Source: Sandaracinaceae bacterium
Lineage (GTDB): Bacteria; Myxococcota_A; Polyangia; Polyangiales; Houyiibacteriaceae
Assembly (NCBI GenBank): GCA_020633055.1
Contig: JACKEJ010000008.1
Location: 248,001-312,000 of the forward strand
Direction of reading: 5' to 3'
Length of the DNA: 64,000 nucleotides
The position numbers and the translations under genes are program-made. Below, piece after piece: positions 35,618 through 45,237 of this stretch. The notes beneath the pieces are model-generated. The model did not search any database. It had not been told where the DNA came from and worked only from the letters and a program-made list of their open reading frames with translations. Within the stretch, counting starts at the first letter, position 1; each line of letters opens with the position of its first letter.

Positions 35618-36676
35618 TCAGTTCGGGGCGAGCACGTGGATGAGCCGGCCCGCGACGCCCGCCGGGGCGCGACGCTCGCGCAGCACGCTCGTGGCGCAGG
35701 CGTGGATGGCGGCGTCCTCGCGGCCGTTGACGTGCACGGTGATGACGCCCGGCGCGTCCCACGTCGCCGTGAGCGGGAGCACCCCGTCCGGCCCGACACC
35801 CGCGCAACCGCGTAGCAACGCGGCCCGTTCGTCGAGGTGGATGCGCACCGCACGCGCTGCGGGGTCATCGGCGGCCGACACGTCGTCTGCGGTGTCCACG
35901 GAGGCAGCGGTGGGCGAAGCACCCGTCGAGGTCTGGCTGGCGACTCCGTCGCCCGTGGCGCGCTCTGCGTGCGCGAGCAGCGCTTCTTCCATGTAGCCGC
36001 CCAGCCGCTCGAAGCCGTAGGCGTCCGCGCGCCGCAGCGCCCACTCGCGGTCGCAGTAGCGCACCACGGGGGCGGGCTCGGCCTGTGTGTGCCGAAGAAG
36101 CGGTGCACGCGGCAGCTGCGCGCGCAGGTTCTGGAGAGGCGCCGTCGTCAGCGTCGCCCCGTCGGCATCGACCAGCATGACGTGTGTGCATCCGCCCAGC
36201 GTCACGCCCGGGTTGGGCACGATGCTCACCATCACCGCGTCGCGCGCCTGCGCGGGCGAGTACGTGAAGGCGAGGGTCGCGTGCTCGGTGCTGAAGGTGG
36301 CGCGCACCCCGCGCAGCGTCTCGCCATCACGCGAGAACTCGAAGCGCGGCCCCTGGCGCCGCAACAGTGCCTCCTGGCGTTCGTCGTCGCCCTCGCGGAC
36401 GCCCGATGAACCACCGCGCACCGGAGCGCAGCTCGTGCACCCATCCCCCACCCGGCTGCACTGGAACGACGCCCCTTCGCACTGCGCGACCCACGACCGC
36501 GAGCCCACGCCGCTGCGCACCTGACTGACCTCCACGTCGACCGGCGCGCAGCCGATGCTACCCGCAGATGCCACCTGCAGCTGACGCGTGTTGGCACACG
36601 CCGGGAGCATCAGCGCGAGCAGAACGGCACCCGCGGTGCGCAGGGTTGTCGCGGCGGCTCGGCGAAGGTCGTGCAT
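35618..36676 (-). CDS. Lipoprotein of unknown function
   Basis: 352 residues from ATG 36676, with hydrophobic segment AGAVLLALMLPAC and lipobox Cys. The N-terminal half has several cysteines (GCAPVD, QCEGASFQCSRV, DGCTSCAPV) that may form disulfides. The C-terminal part has a small domain with VRIHLDERAALLRGCAG and ITVHVNGREDAAIHAC, resembling the AgmX/TonB-like C-terminal region used by Myxococcota lipoproteins. Family not certain. Just after the Rpn gene, same strand. Confidence 0.6.
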   Translation of the reverse strand: MHDLRRAAATTLRTAGAVLLALMLPACANTRQLQVASAGSIGCAPVDVEVSQVRSGVGSRSWVAQCEGASFQCSRVGDGCTSCAPVRGGSSGVREGDDERQEALLRRQGPRFEFSRDGETLRGVRATFSTEHATLAFTYSPAQARDAVMVSIVPNPGVTLGGCTHVMLVDADGATLTTAPLQNLRAQLPRAPLLRHTQAEPAPVVRYCDREWALRRADAYGFERLGGYMEEALLAHAERATGDGVASQTSTGASPTAASVDTADDVSAADDPAARAVRIHLDERAALLRGCAGVGPDGVLPLTATWDAPGVITVHVNGREDAAIHACATSVLRERRAPAGVAGRLIHVLAPN

Positions 36677-36733
36677 GCCGCTAGCTAACACACGCGCACC
36701 GCGTCGGCCGCCCGCACGGTCTTCACAGCGTGA

Positions 36734-38326
36734 TCAGGCGACCGCGCCCTTCTCTGGGATGTAGCTCATCGCCCGCTCGGCCATGGCCGTGATGGTCAGC
36801 GAAGGGTTCACGCCCGGGTTGGCGGACACGGCCGCGCCGTCGATGACGTAGAGCCCGGGGTAGTTGAACACCCGGTGCTGCACGTCGATGACGCCCGTGT
36901 CGGCGGACTCGCCCATGCACGCGCCGCCCAGGATGTGCGCCGTGCTGGGCGTGCCGAGCAGCGTCTCGGTGGCGAGGCTGGTGGGGATGCCGCGCACCTT
37001 GTCGGCGAAGCGCCAGGCGATGTCCGTAGCCTCGTCCATGAACGCCTCGGGCCCCTTCTCCCCTGGGTCCAGCTTGGTCACCAGCCCCTTGGCGAAGCCG
37101 GTCATGGCGCTGCGGCCGAGGCGCAGCTTCAGCGACCCCTCGAGCGTGCGCATGTACAGCATGATGGTGCTCTGCGACGACATGTCCTTGGCGCGCTTCA
37201 TGGCGCGGAAGCGCGAGCCGTGCTTGCGCAGGATGCGGAAGGTCTCGCCCACGCGCGCGAAGAGCGACTTGCCCGGCGCGTGCGGCAGGAAGTACGGCTG
37301 GAAGAAGTTGGAGCCCTTGCCGTAGCGCACGATCTCGAAGTGGCTGTGGTCGTCCGTGTGCACGATGGACGAGATGGCGATGCCCTTCGAGTAGTCCACC
37401 GCGTCGTCCTCGGCGCACACCCCAATGATGGACTCGCTGTTGGTGCGCACGAAGTCACCCAGGCGCGGCGACAGGCGCGGCAGCCCCTGCGGGTCTTCCT
37501 GCATGGCGAGCAGCAGCGGGATGGTGCCGAGCACGCCGCCCGCGAACACCACGTTGTCCGCCTCGAAGCGCAAGTAGTCGCGGTCCTCGGTGGAGCACTT
37601 GGTCTCCACCACGTAGCCGCCGCGCTCACCCTCGCGCACGGCCAGCACCTCCGTCTCGGGGCGCACCACGCAGCCCAGCCCCTCGGCCAGGTAGAGGTAG
37701 TTCATGTCGAGCGTGTTCTTCGCGCCCACGCGGCAACCGGTCATGCACGCGCCGCACTGGGTGCAGCCCACGCGCGAAGGCCCCTTGCCGCCGAAGTAGG
37801 GGTCCGGCACCTCCTTGCCTGGCTCGCCGAAGTAGATAGCCACGCGCGTCTTCTCGTAGTGGTCCTCACGCCCCAGGTCCGCCGCAATCTCGCGCACGAT
37901 GCGGTCGCCCACCTCGTCGCACGGGTTGGGCTCCGCGCCCAGCATGCGCGTGGCCGTCTCGTAGTGCGGGTCCAGCTCCTGCTTCCAGTCGGCCAGGTGC
38001 TTCCACGAGGGCGCGTCGAAGAAGTCGTCCTTGGGCTTGGGGTGCGTGCACGCGTAGACCAACGAACCGCCGCCGACGCCGACGCCGTGCACCACCGTCA
38101 CGTGGTCGAAGAAGCTCATCTGGAAGATGCCCTTCGCGCCCATCTGCGGCCGCCAGTACCAGCGCTTGAAGTCCGTGTTGTTGGCGGGGAAGTCCCTGCG
38201 GCCGAAGCGCAGCCCCTTCTCCAGCACCAGCACGCGGTAGCCCTTCTCGCTCAGGCGCAGCGCGCTCACGCTCCCGCCGAAGCCCGAGCCGACGATGATG
38301 TAGTCGTAGTGGTCGCCACTCTGCAT
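36734..38326 (-). CDS. GMC oxidoreductase, cholesterol-oxidase-like
   Basis: 530 residues. FAD-binding Rossmann start YIIVGSGFGGSVSALRLSEKG, then LEKGLRFGRRDFP and VGVGGGSLVY. A cysteine motif GCTQCGACMTGCRVGAKN lies near residue 190, which this branch (cholesterol-oxidase-like GMC) carries. The C-terminal region has ILGGACMGES and NPGVNPSLTITAMAERA, the GMC C-terminal signature. Probably oxidises a hydroxysteroid or alcohol. It ends the minus-strand SDR-diiron-monooxygenase cluster, 134 bp after the monooxygenase. Confidence 0.85.
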   Translation of the reverse strand: MQSGDHYDYIIVGSGFGGSVSALRLSEKGYRVLVLEKGLRFGRRDFPANNTDFKRWYWRPQMGAKGIFQMSFFDHVTVVHGVGVGGGSLVYACTHPKPKDDFFDAPSWKHLADWKQELDPHYETATRMLGAEPNPCDEVGDRIVREIAADLGREDHYEKTRVAIYFGEPGKEVPDPYFGGKGPSRVGCTQCGACMTGCRVGAKNTLDMNYLYLAEGLGCVVRPETEVLAVREGERGGYVVETKCSTEDRDYLRFEADNVVFAGGVLGTIPLLLAMQEDPQGLPRLSPRLGDFVRTNSESIIGVCAEDDAVDYSKGIAISSIVHTDDHSHFEIVRYGKGSNFFQPYFLPHAPGKSLFARVGETFRILRKHGSRFRAMKRAKDMSSQSTIMLYMRTLEGSLKLRLGRSAMTGFAKGLVTKLDPGEKGPEAFMDEATDIAWRFADKVRGIPTSLATETLLGTPSTAHILGGACMGESADTGVIDVQHRVFNYPGLYVIDGAAVSANPGVNPSLTITAMAERAMSYIPEKGAVA

Positions 38327-38459
38327 CGCGCGATGGTAGCAGCGCGCGCTACGCAGGGGTCAGACCGAAGAGCAGCTGCAGAAAGTTCTCGGCCTCGGCG
38401 CGATCATGGGCAGGCGTCGGTGCAGGGAAGGAGGCCTCCTGTGGTTCGCCGTCCGGGGA

Positions 38460-39992
38460 CTACACGCGCGGCTGGGTCCGCGCTGCGGCCCTCTCGAACG
38501 GCACCGTGCGGTAGTCCGCAAGGTGCAGCGTGCGCAGCTCGTTGGCGTACTGCGTCGCGAAGCCCGGGTACATCGTGGCGTTGAAGCCGTCCTCGGTCAG
38601 GTACCAGCTCTTGCAGCCCGAGTTCCAGTTGGTCTTGGCCAAGCGCTCCTGCAGGTGCTCGTTGTAGCGCCGCTGCACCTCGGGGCGCACGTCGAGCCAG
38701 CGCAGGCCCCCGTCGCGCAGCGCGCGCACGCCCTGCACGGCGTACGCGATCTGCGACTCCATGTAGACCAGCGCGGAGTTGTGCCCGGGCCCCGAGTTGG
38801 GGCCCAGGATGAAGTGCAGGTTGGGGTAGCCCGACACGTTCATGCTCTTGTAGGCCTGCGCGCCCGCGCGCCACTCGTCGCCCAGCACGCGCCCGTCGAG
38901 CCCCATCACCGGGAACGCCGTGCTGGTGTGGCGCACCTCGAAGCCCGTCGCGAACACCACGCAGTCCACCTGGTGCTCGATGCCCTCCGCCGTGCGCACG
39001 CCGCGCTCGCTCAGGCTGACGATGGGCCATGTGACGAGCTTGCAGTTGGGGCGCTGCAGCGCGGGGTAGTAGTCGTTGGACAGCAGCACCCGCTTGCAGC
39101 CGATGCGGTAGTTGGGCGTGAGCTGACGGCGCAGCCACGGGTCCTTCACCTGCCGCTGCAGGTGCTGCCGCGCCACGCGCTCGGTGACGTGCGTCAGCGG
39201 CGAGGTCCAGATGATGGACAGGGCCATGCTCTCGTGCCCCCAGAAGAGCGCGTCGCGCACCGCCTGCTGGGCCGAGGGCCTGCGCCGGAAGAGCGCCTTC
39301 ACGCGCTCGGGCACGCGGTAGTTGGCGCGCGGCAGCACCCAACCCGGCGTGCGCTGGAACACCTTCACGTGCTCGGCCCGCTTCACCAGCTCGGGGATGA
39401 TCTGCACCGCGCTCGCGCCCGTTCCAATGACCGCCACGCGCTTGCCCGCGAAGTCGTAGCCGTGGTCCCAGCGCGCGCTGTGGATGCGATGCCCCGCGAA
39501 GCGCTCGAGGCCTTCGATGGCGGGGTAGCCCGGGTCCACCAGCGCCCCTGCGGCCGCGACCACGCTGCGCGCGAAGAACGTGTCGCCCGCGTCGGTGCGC
39601 ACCTCCCACTCACCCTCGCTCTCGCGGAAGCGCATGCTGGTCACGCGCTGCTTCAAGCGCACCTTGGGCATGAGCCCGTGGTCGGCCACCAGGCGCTTCA
39701 CGTACGCCAGGATCTCCGCGCTGCCCGAGTACGTGCGGGACCAGTCCGGGTTGGGCGCGAACGAGAACGAGTAGAGGTTGGACGGCACGTCGCACGCCGC
39801 ACCCGGGTACTGGTTGTCGCGCCACGTCCCGCCCACGTCGTCCGCGCGCTCGAGGATCACGAAGTCGTCCAGCCCCGCGCGCTTCAGCTGGATGGCCGTG
39901 CCCAGGCCACCGAAGCCCGCGCCAATGATGAGCGTCTCCGTGCGCGTGGTAGCGCCGCGCGTCGGGGAGCCGTGTGTGCTCTCGCCCTTCAC
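38460..39992 (-). CDS. Flavin-containing (Baeyer-Villiger-type) monooxygenase
   Basis: 510 residues from GTG 39992, which overlaps the upstream stop (GTGA). Has the FAD GXGXXG (LIIGAGFGGLGTAIQLKRAG), the BVMO signature FAGHRIHSARWDH (FxGxxxHxxxW) and the NADPH motif VAVIGTGASAVQ. The central and C-terminal parts (PGWVLPRANY, SNDYYPALQRPNCKLV, ATGFEVRHTS) match BVMOs. It would insert an oxygen into a ketone substrate using NADPH and O2. In a cluster with an SDR, which could form or remove the ketone. Confidence 0.9.
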   Translation of the reverse strand: MKGESTHGSPTRGATTRTETLIIGAGFGGLGTAIQLKRAGLDDFVILERADDVGGTWRDNQYPGAACDVPSNLYSFSFAPNPDWSRTYSGSAEILAYVKRLVADHGLMPKVRLKQRVTSMRFRESEGEWEVRTDAGDTFFARSVVAAAGALVDPGYPAIEGLERFAGHRIHSARWDHGYDFAGKRVAVIGTGASAVQIIPELVKRAEHVKVFQRTPGWVLPRANYRVPERVKALFRRRPSAQQAVRDALFWGHESMALSIIWTSPLTHVTERVARQHLQRQVKDPWLRRQLTPNYRIGCKRVLLSNDYYPALQRPNCKLVTWPIVSLSERGVRTAEGIEHQVDCVVFATGFEVRHTSTAFPVMGLDGRVLGDEWRAGAQAYKSMNVSGYPNLHFILGPNSGPGHNSALVYMESQIAYAVQGVRALRDGGLRWLDVRPEVQRRYNEHLQERLAKTNWNSGCKSWYLTEDGFNATMYPGFATQYANELRTLHLADYRTVPFERAAARTQPRV

Positions 39993-40915
39993 GCGGCCGG
40001 CCTCCAGGTGAGCTCGTGCACCCACGTGGGCACGGGCGGCAGCGCCTCCTTCGGGATCTGCGCCGTGACCCGCACCGCCGCGTCCACCGGCACGTGGTAG
40101 AGCTTGTTGCGGCGGTCGGTCACCCAGCGCGCGTGCTGCTTGATGGCCTGAAACCACGGGTTGCGGCGCCCCTCGGCGGTGCGCCCACCAATGCGCCCGA
40201 ACTTCTCCATCACGTCGTAGAGGCGCTTCTCGGGCAGCCCCAGCGCGACAATGTTGTCGCGCATCTTGTTCAGCAGCGGCACGTAGACGGCCACACCGAG
40301 CATGAGCCTCGGGTCCACCATGGGCGCGCACATCTTCATCAGCCCGAGCGTGGTCTTGCCCACGCCCTGCTGCTCCATGACCGTGAAGCCCACCGCCAGG
40401 TGGCGCGCCTCGTCGCCGTTGATGCGCTCGAACGCCGCGTGACAGACCGGGTCGTCCACGGTGTCCAGCAAGAAGCGGCACAGCGCCCCGTCCAGCGCGA
40501 TCTCCAGCATGGGGATGACGGCCCCCAGCACGTAGAACGGCATCTCGTCCGCGTACTTGTCCAGCCACTCGATCACCAGCCGCAGGTTGATGTTGGGCTC
40601 GGGCAGCGCGTCCCCGTCCAGCATGCCCCAGCGCTTCATGAGCGCCATCTCCGCGTTGGCGTGGCGCTGCTCTTCCGCGTGGAAGTAGGTGTAGATCTCG
40701 CGCAACGTCGGGGTGGGCGCCGTCTTCGCCATGGCCGCGAAGCCGCGCGCGCCGACGTGTTCGATCCACATCAGGTCGGCCATGAACTCCTTCAGCTTGG
40801 GCCACTGCTCGGGCGTGATGCGCTCGGCGCCGGGCGCGCCCCAGTCCACGTCCAGCAGGCCCCACTGGGTGGCCTTGATCTTGGTGAGCATCTTGTCGAG
40901 ATCAACCTGCGCCAT
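39989..40915 (-). CDS. Ferritin-like diiron protein
   Basis: 308 residues from ATG 40915, overlapping the SDR stop by 14 bp. Helical, with two carboxylate-histidine pairs typical of diiron enzymes: HAEEQRHANAEMAL and ERINGDEARHLAVGF (ExxH). A first glutamate helix FMADLMWIEHVGARG precedes them. The ferritin-like superfamily includes AurF-type N-oxygenases and desaturases; a precise call is not possible. It is co-transcribed with the monooxygenase (4-bp overlap) and the SDR. Confidence 0.75.
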   Translation of the reverse strand: MAQVDLDKMLTKIKATQWGLLDVDWGAPGAERITPEQWPKLKEFMADLMWIEHVGARGFAAMAKTAPTPTLREIYTYFHAEEQRHANAEMALMKRWGMLDGDALPEPNINLRLVIEWLDKYADEMPFYVLGAVIPMLEIALDGALCRFLLDTVDDPVCHAAFERINGDEARHLAVGFTVMEQQGVGKTTLGLMKMCAPMVDPRLMLGVAVYVPLLNKMRDNIVALGLPEKRLYDVMEKFGRIGGRTAEGRRNPWFQAIKQHARWVTDRRNKLYHVPVDAAVRVTAQIPKEALPPVPTWVHELTWRPAA

Positions 40916-41780
40916 GGGCACCTCCGTTCGCGTGGGTGGGGGAAGGACGCGGCCCGAAGGCCCGCCCGAGCACGCCCGACCCGCGGTTGTAGGCACGCGG
41001 GGCGAGGCGCTTCATGCGCCAGATGAGCCGCGCCTCGAGCTGCGGCAGCACGTACAGGCGGTCACCGTCCAGCGCGTCGAGCGTCTTCTTGACCACGCCC
41101 TCGGGCGACACGCCGGTCCACGCCATCAGCTGACTGCCCAGCTTCGAGGTGTTCTCCGGGATGCGTCCGTCGCGCACGATGTTGGTCTTCACGAACGTCG
41201 GACACAACGCGGTGACGTGCACGTCGGTGCCCACCAGCTCGGCGCGCAGCGTCTCGGACAGCGCGAGGACGGCCGCCTTGGTGACGTTGTAGGGGCCCAT
41301 CATGGGCGCCGCCGCGAAGCTGGCCGCAGAGCAGACGTTGATGATGCCGCCGCGGCCGAGGGCGCGCAGGCGCGGCGCGAAGACGTGGCAGCCGTGCACC
41401 ACGCCCCACAGGTTGACGCCCACCGTCCAGTGCCAGTCCTCGATGGGGATCTCCCCGATGGGGCGCCCGCCGATGCCCACGCCGGCGTTGTTGACCACGA
41501 GGTCCACCGGGTTTCCGAGCCATCGTTCGGATTTTTCGGCGAGGGCCTCCACCTGCTCCAGCTGGGACACGTCGCAGGCCAGGGCGAGCGCGTGGCCGCC
41601 CTTCTTCTGGATCATGGCGACGGTCTCCTCCGCGCTGGCGAGGTTCAGGTCGGAGCACACGACGCGCCCCCCACGCTGAGCGAGCTGGAGCGCGAAGGCG
41701 CGGCCGATGCCGCTTCCGGCGCCCGTGACGACCGCCGAGGAGTTCTTGGTGAGCTTGGTTCGGGACATGCTGTTGACCAT
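40902..41780 (-). CDS. Short-chain dehydrogenase/reductase
   Basis: 292 residues. Cofactor motif VTGAGSGIGRAFALQLAQRG (TGxxxGIG), the VVNNAGVG motif, and the catalytic S-Y-K as SAASFAAAPMMGPYNVTKAA. The residues after strand 2 (CSDLNLA) favour NAD(H). First gene of the minus-strand catabolic cluster, divergent from the TetR gene. The substrate is unknown; with the BVMO and GMC oxidase it would fit alcohol/ketone oxidation of a hydrophobic compound. Start could also be the second Met at 41768. Confidence 0.9.
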   Translation of the reverse strand: MVNSMSRTKLTKNSSAVVTGAGSGIGRAFALQLAQRGGRVVCSDLNLASAEETVAMIQKKGGHALALACDVSQLEQVEALAEKSERWLGNPVDLVVNNAGVGIGGRPIGEIPIEDWHWTVGVNLWGVVHGCHVFAPRLRALGRGGIINVCSAASFAAAPMMGPYNVTKAAVLALSETLRAELVGTDVHVTALCPTFVKTNIVRDGRIPENTSKLGSQLMAWTGVSPEGVVKKTLDALDGDRLYVLPQLEARLIWRMKRLAPRAYNRGSGVLGRAFGPRPSPTHANGGAHGAG

Positions 41781-41804
41781 CTGGTGAGTGACTGTCAGCG
41801 TATC

Positions 41805-41820
41805 CCGACGAATTGTTCGG
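41805..41820. promoter_or_regulatory. Candidate TetR operator between SDR and TetR genes
   Basis: CCGACGAATTGTTCGG is an imperfect 16-bp palindrome (12 of 16 positions symmetric) in the 66-bp gap between the divergent SDR and TetR starts. The adjacent TetR protein would bind here and control both. Inference from position and symmetry. Confidence 0.4.
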
Positions 41821-41846
41821 ATTCAACTCGGGTCCCCCCACGCGCC

Positions 41847-42464
41847 ATGCCCCGCAAGCCCAAACAAGAACGGTCCAAGGCCACCTACGACGCCATCGTC
41901 GAGGCCGGCTTCATCTGCGTCGCCGAGCGCGGCATGGCGGGCACCACCACCCGACACATCGCCGACACGGCGGGCATCGGGGTGGGCTCGCTCTACGAGT
42001 ACTTCGCCAACAAGGAGGAGGTCTTCGACCAGATGACCAAGCAGTTCGTGGTGGAGGTGGTGGCCATGCTGCAGCCGCTGGTGCCGGAGCTGGCGCGCAT
42101 GTCCATCGGCGAGGCCATCAAGGTCATGCTCCAGCACTTCGAGGTGTTCCTGAACCGCAACGACCAGCGCTACCTGCGCTGCGCGCGCGAGGCCATGCGG
42201 GTGGACATCAAGGACTACATGCAGCCCGTCACCACGGTGCTGACCGAGATCGTCATGCAGCACGTGCTGCACCACCCCGAGCAGATGCGCATCCGCAGCA
42301 TCCCGGCCATGAGCTACATCTTCATCAACGGCGGGATCTTCGCCGTGGTGCAGCACCTCTCGAACCCGAACCCGCCCATCACGTACGAGGAGCTCACCCA
42401 GGGCCTGGCCGACATGGTGGACCACTACGTCGTGAGGGAGATGCAGCTGACGGCGCCGCGGTGA
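41847..42464 (+). CDS. TetR-family transcriptional regulator
   Basis: 205 residues. The N-terminal HTH reads SKATYDAIVEAGFICVAERG, then TTTRHIADTAGIGVGSLYEYF, the TetR signature with a tyrosine recognition helix. The C-terminal ligand-binding part (residues ~60-205) is helical. Divergent from the SDR operon with a palindromic gap, so it very probably represses that operon until a hydrophobic inducer is bound. Ends 100 bp before the split ATPase gene. Confidence 0.85.
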   Translation: MPRKPKQERSKATYDAIVEAGFICVAERGMAGTTTRHIADTAGIGVGSLYEYFANKEEVFDQMTKQFVVEVVAMLQPLVPELARMSIGEAIKVMLQHFEVFLNRNDQRYLRCAREAMRVDIKDYMQPVTTVLTEIVMQHVLHHPEQMRIRSIPAMSYIFINGGIFAVVQHLSNPNPPITYEELTQGLADMVDHYVVREMQLTAPR

Positions 42465-42564
42465 GCGCGGGTCTGGGTGCGTCTCACGCCAGGGTGCCGC
42501 CGTGAGGCCCAACGCGAACAGGTGCCCGCGCTGCGCGGCAAGCGAGAATCGTTGACACTGGCGC

Positions 42565-42938
42565 ATGGAGACATGGAAACATGTCGAATGGGACCACCAA
42601 TCACCCAACCCGAACGAACGTTTACAGCGGATGGAGCGCATATTCATGAGCATACTCGGAGGCGTATGCATCGACACATCCAAGCTACCTGGATTCGATA
42701 CACAATGGACAGGATGGATCGAGCGATTCGGGCGACTTAACTTATTTGTTGGACCCAACAACAGTGGAAAAAGCCGTCTTCTAAGATCGCTATACGGCAC
42801 GGTAAAGAGCGGGCTATTGACGGGAAATCACTATCCAGCATACTTCGCGCATGAACAACACACCGCATGCGAGTCACTAAAAAATGTGATTGAGGAAGGT
42901 GAACTATCTGGCGCAAACATGGCCAAGGTCGTGAGTCT
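42565..42938 (+). pseudogene. OLD-family ATPase, 5' part, interrupted by an insertion sequence
   Basis: The frame from ATG 42565 has the Walker A FVGPNNSGKSRLLRSLY, the usual start of OLD/AAA_15/21 ATPases. It runs to GANMAKVVS and then meets a stop in the terminal repeat of the inserted element. GC is lower than in the neighbours. Joined to the part from 45265 it gives a single frame of 619 residues. OLD enzymes are ATPase plus TOPRIM nucleases, many of them phage defence proteins. Here the gene is inactivated. Confidence 0.85.
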
Positions 42939-42960
42939 CTGAAGTCTTGACACCCCCCGG
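42939..42960 (+). repeat. Left terminal inverted repeat of the IS
   Basis: Begins CTGAAGTCTTGACACC and continues CCCCGG. Pairs with the right end over 22 bases with a single A/G difference at the fifth base. The CTGA supplies the stop codon that truncates the OLD 5' part. Confidence 0.9.
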
Positions 42961-43045
42961 TTGACCGGCTGATTCGTCGAGGAAACGCGGCGTCAAAATT
43001 CGACACCATCGTGGCATTAATTCCGCTGCGGTACGTTGGTAGGGG

Positions 43046-45211
43046 ATGCCGACGTCATCGAGCCAGACCGCTTTATTCGAGAGAGTGGATCCGACCACGG
43101 TGACGAGCCTGTTCAGCGGGGGTCAGGTGCGGATCCTGGTGCACGGCCACGTGGTCTACGAATACCAGGAGGACGACCTGACCCACCGAGATCTGGCCGT
43201 CATAGGGCTCCGGAGGATCGGCCTTCGAGGCAAGCGCATTGCGATGGTGTGCCGCGTGAGCGAGTCGGAGGTCACGCGAGTGCGTCGACGCTACGAGAAG
43301 GGCGGCACGGCCGGTCTGGTGCGCGCGCCAACGCGCGAAGGGCTTTCACCGCTGAGCGCGGAGGAGCGCTCGCGCGCCATCGCGATGCGAAGCGCCGGGG
43401 CATCACTGGACACCGTGGCGCGGACGATGCGGCTGTCCCTGCCGCGCGTCATCGCGACGCTCGACGCGGAGGGATTGGGGTCCGTGGGGCGCGGTCATCG
43501 CTTGCGCACCCACCTCCCGGCGCAGCTTCCTCTGACGTCGGTGGAGCCTGAGCCGAGCCCCGCGGACGAGCCTGCCGCCGAGCCCGAGACGCGTCCTGCG
43601 CGCGATGCGGAGGACGACGAAGAGCTGCGCCCCGGCATGCCGCTCGCGGCGGGGACCGAGCACCGCTCGCAGTACGCAGGCCTGGTGCTGCTGACGAGCA
43701 CGCTGTGCGACTTGGGCATCGTCCCGGCGCTGAAAGTGGCCTCGGCCAAGCGCTCGGACAAGGCGGTGTACTCGGCGCCGACCATCGCGATGACCCTCTG
43801 CGCGGGCATCGCGGCGGGGTACCACTCGCTCGAGTCTCTGCACGAGCGCGATGCGTACGGGCTCGGGGTGGTGCTCGGCACCGAGCGATGCCCGAGCGTG
43901 CGGACGATGCATCGCGCGCTCACCCAGATGACGGCCACTTATGATCGCGTCGCGCTGCACGGCGAGCTCGCGCGCCACCTTGCCCGCCGCGCTCCGATGG
44001 ACGTCCGCGTCTTCGGTGTCGACATCCACTTCAAGACGTACACAGGCAAGGAGCGCATCGACAAGGGCTGGAACAGCAAGCGCCGCCTCGCCGAGAAGGG
44101 CCTCGCCGACGTGGTGGTCACCGACGCGATGGGTCGTGCCTGGTTCCGCGAGCCGGTCCCCGCGGGCAGCCACCTCTCGGCCTGTCTCGGCCCGATGGCC
44201 GAGCAGCTGCGCGTGGCGCTTCCGGAGACGACCGTCGTACTCGTGTCCGACCGAGGTGGCTTCGACTTCGATGTGCTCGAGAAGCTGAACGCGACCGGCG
44301 TGAAGTACATCGCCTGGGTGCCGGCCTCCGTGAATCTCCCCGACCTCGCGACCATCGCGCCAGCGCAGGATGGCATCGGCGGTGCGGTCTTCGAGCACCC
44401 GCGCATGACGCACGCGAGCCGGCTCATCGTGCAGCGCGACGGCGACAAGCTGCTTCCGCTCTGCACGAACGTCGACACGAGCATGGATGTCGTGGAGGTC
44501 GTCGAGACGCTCCGCGCGCTGCGCGGCATGCAGGAGAACTCCTTCAAGTCGGGACGGCAGCGTGCCGGCATCGACCAACTCTCCGACCGTGGCAAAGCAA
44601 CGCGTGCCCCCGACGACCGCATCATCGACAACCCGGAGTACGTGCGCTTGAAGGAAGAGCTCGAGCAGCTCAACGAGACGGTCTCGGAGATCGAGTCATG
44701 CCCAGAGCGCTGCACCCAACGCGGCAAGTGGACGAGCGAGTACGTCGTCGCGCACCTTCGACAACAGACCACACAGAAGCAGATCCGTGACGTCCCCGCT
44801 CGCGTCGAGCGATGCGCCGTCGAGCCCGACGCCCAGCGTGCTTGGCTCTGCACCACCAAGCGCGACCTCGTGGTGCCCATGCGCTACCTCGTCGACAACG
44901 CCGTGCGCGACCTCGTCGACCGCCTCGGGGACGCGCTCTCCTCGACCGACCGTGAGCACGATGCCTCGACGCGCGCGCGAACCCTGATGGCCCTCCTGCA
45001 GGCCCCCGGGACGCTCCGCTTCGAGAAGCGCCACGTCGTCGTCACCATCGAGCTGCCGCTCCCGCCCGCGCCGCACGCGCGGATCGCACAGGCCCTCGAG
45101 GCCATGGATGAACTGCAACCGCGCTTCACGGATGGCGTGCGCACCGTCCGCTTCCGCCTCGCGCCCAGGGTCACGTGTGGCTCGATCCCCCTCGCCCCGA
45201 GCCCGTCGTGA
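43046..45211 (+). CDS. IS transposase
   Basis: 721 residues filling the element. Residues about 55-150 form a helix-turn-helix region (RIAMVCRVSESEVTRVRRRY, then LDTVARTMRLSLPRVIATL), followed by an acidic linker (PADEPAAEPE). The catalytic domain has the RNase-H-type strands VFGVDIHFKTYTGKERID and VVLVSDRGGFDFDVLEKL, whose Asp residues are the likely DD of a DDE transposase; I did not place the Glu. A coiled coil (LKEELEQLNETVSEIE) follows, near residue 540. Large transposases of this build occur in Myxococcota and Planctomycetes. Family not assigned. Confidence 0.8.
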   Translation: MPTSSSQTALFERVDPTTVTSLFSGGQVRILVHGHVVYEYQEDDLTHRDLAVIGLRRIGLRGKRIAMVCRVSESEVTRVRRRYEKGGTAGLVRAPTREGLSPLSAEERSRAIAMRSAGASLDTVARTMRLSLPRVIATLDAEGLGSVGRGHRLRTHLPAQLPLTSVEPEPSPADEPAAEPETRPARDAEDDEELRPGMPLAAGTEHRSQYAGLVLLTSTLCDLGIVPALKVASAKRSDKAVYSAPTIAMTLCAGIAAGYHSLESLHERDAYGLGVVLGTERCPSVRTMHRALTQMTATYDRVALHGELARHLARRAPMDVRVFGVDIHFKTYTGKERIDKGWNSKRRLAEKGLADVVVTDAMGRAWFREPVPAGSHLSACLGPMAEQLRVALPETTVVLVSDRGGFDFDVLEKLNATGVKYIAWVPASVNLPDLATIAPAQDGIGGAVFEHPRMTHASRLIVQRDGDKLLPLCTNVDTSMDVVEVVETLRALRGMQENSFKSGRQRAGIDQLSDRGKATRAPDDRIIDNPEYVRLKEELEQLNETVSEIESCPERCTQRGKWTSEYVVAHLRQQTTQKQIRDVPARVERCAVEPDAQRAWLCTTKRDLVVPMRYLVDNAVRDLVDRLGDALSSTDREHDASTRARTLMALLQAPGTLRFEKRHVVVTIELPLPPAPHARIAQALEAMDELQPRFTDGVRTVRFRLAPRVTCGSIPLAPSPS

Positions 45212-45237
45212 AAATGCCATTCGGGCGGTCGACGAAG

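Noticed and set aside
38406..40100. A 564-codon plus-strand open frame over the monooxygenase and diiron genes
   Set aside because: Antisense shadow; the minus strand carries complete enzyme motifs and overlapping starts.
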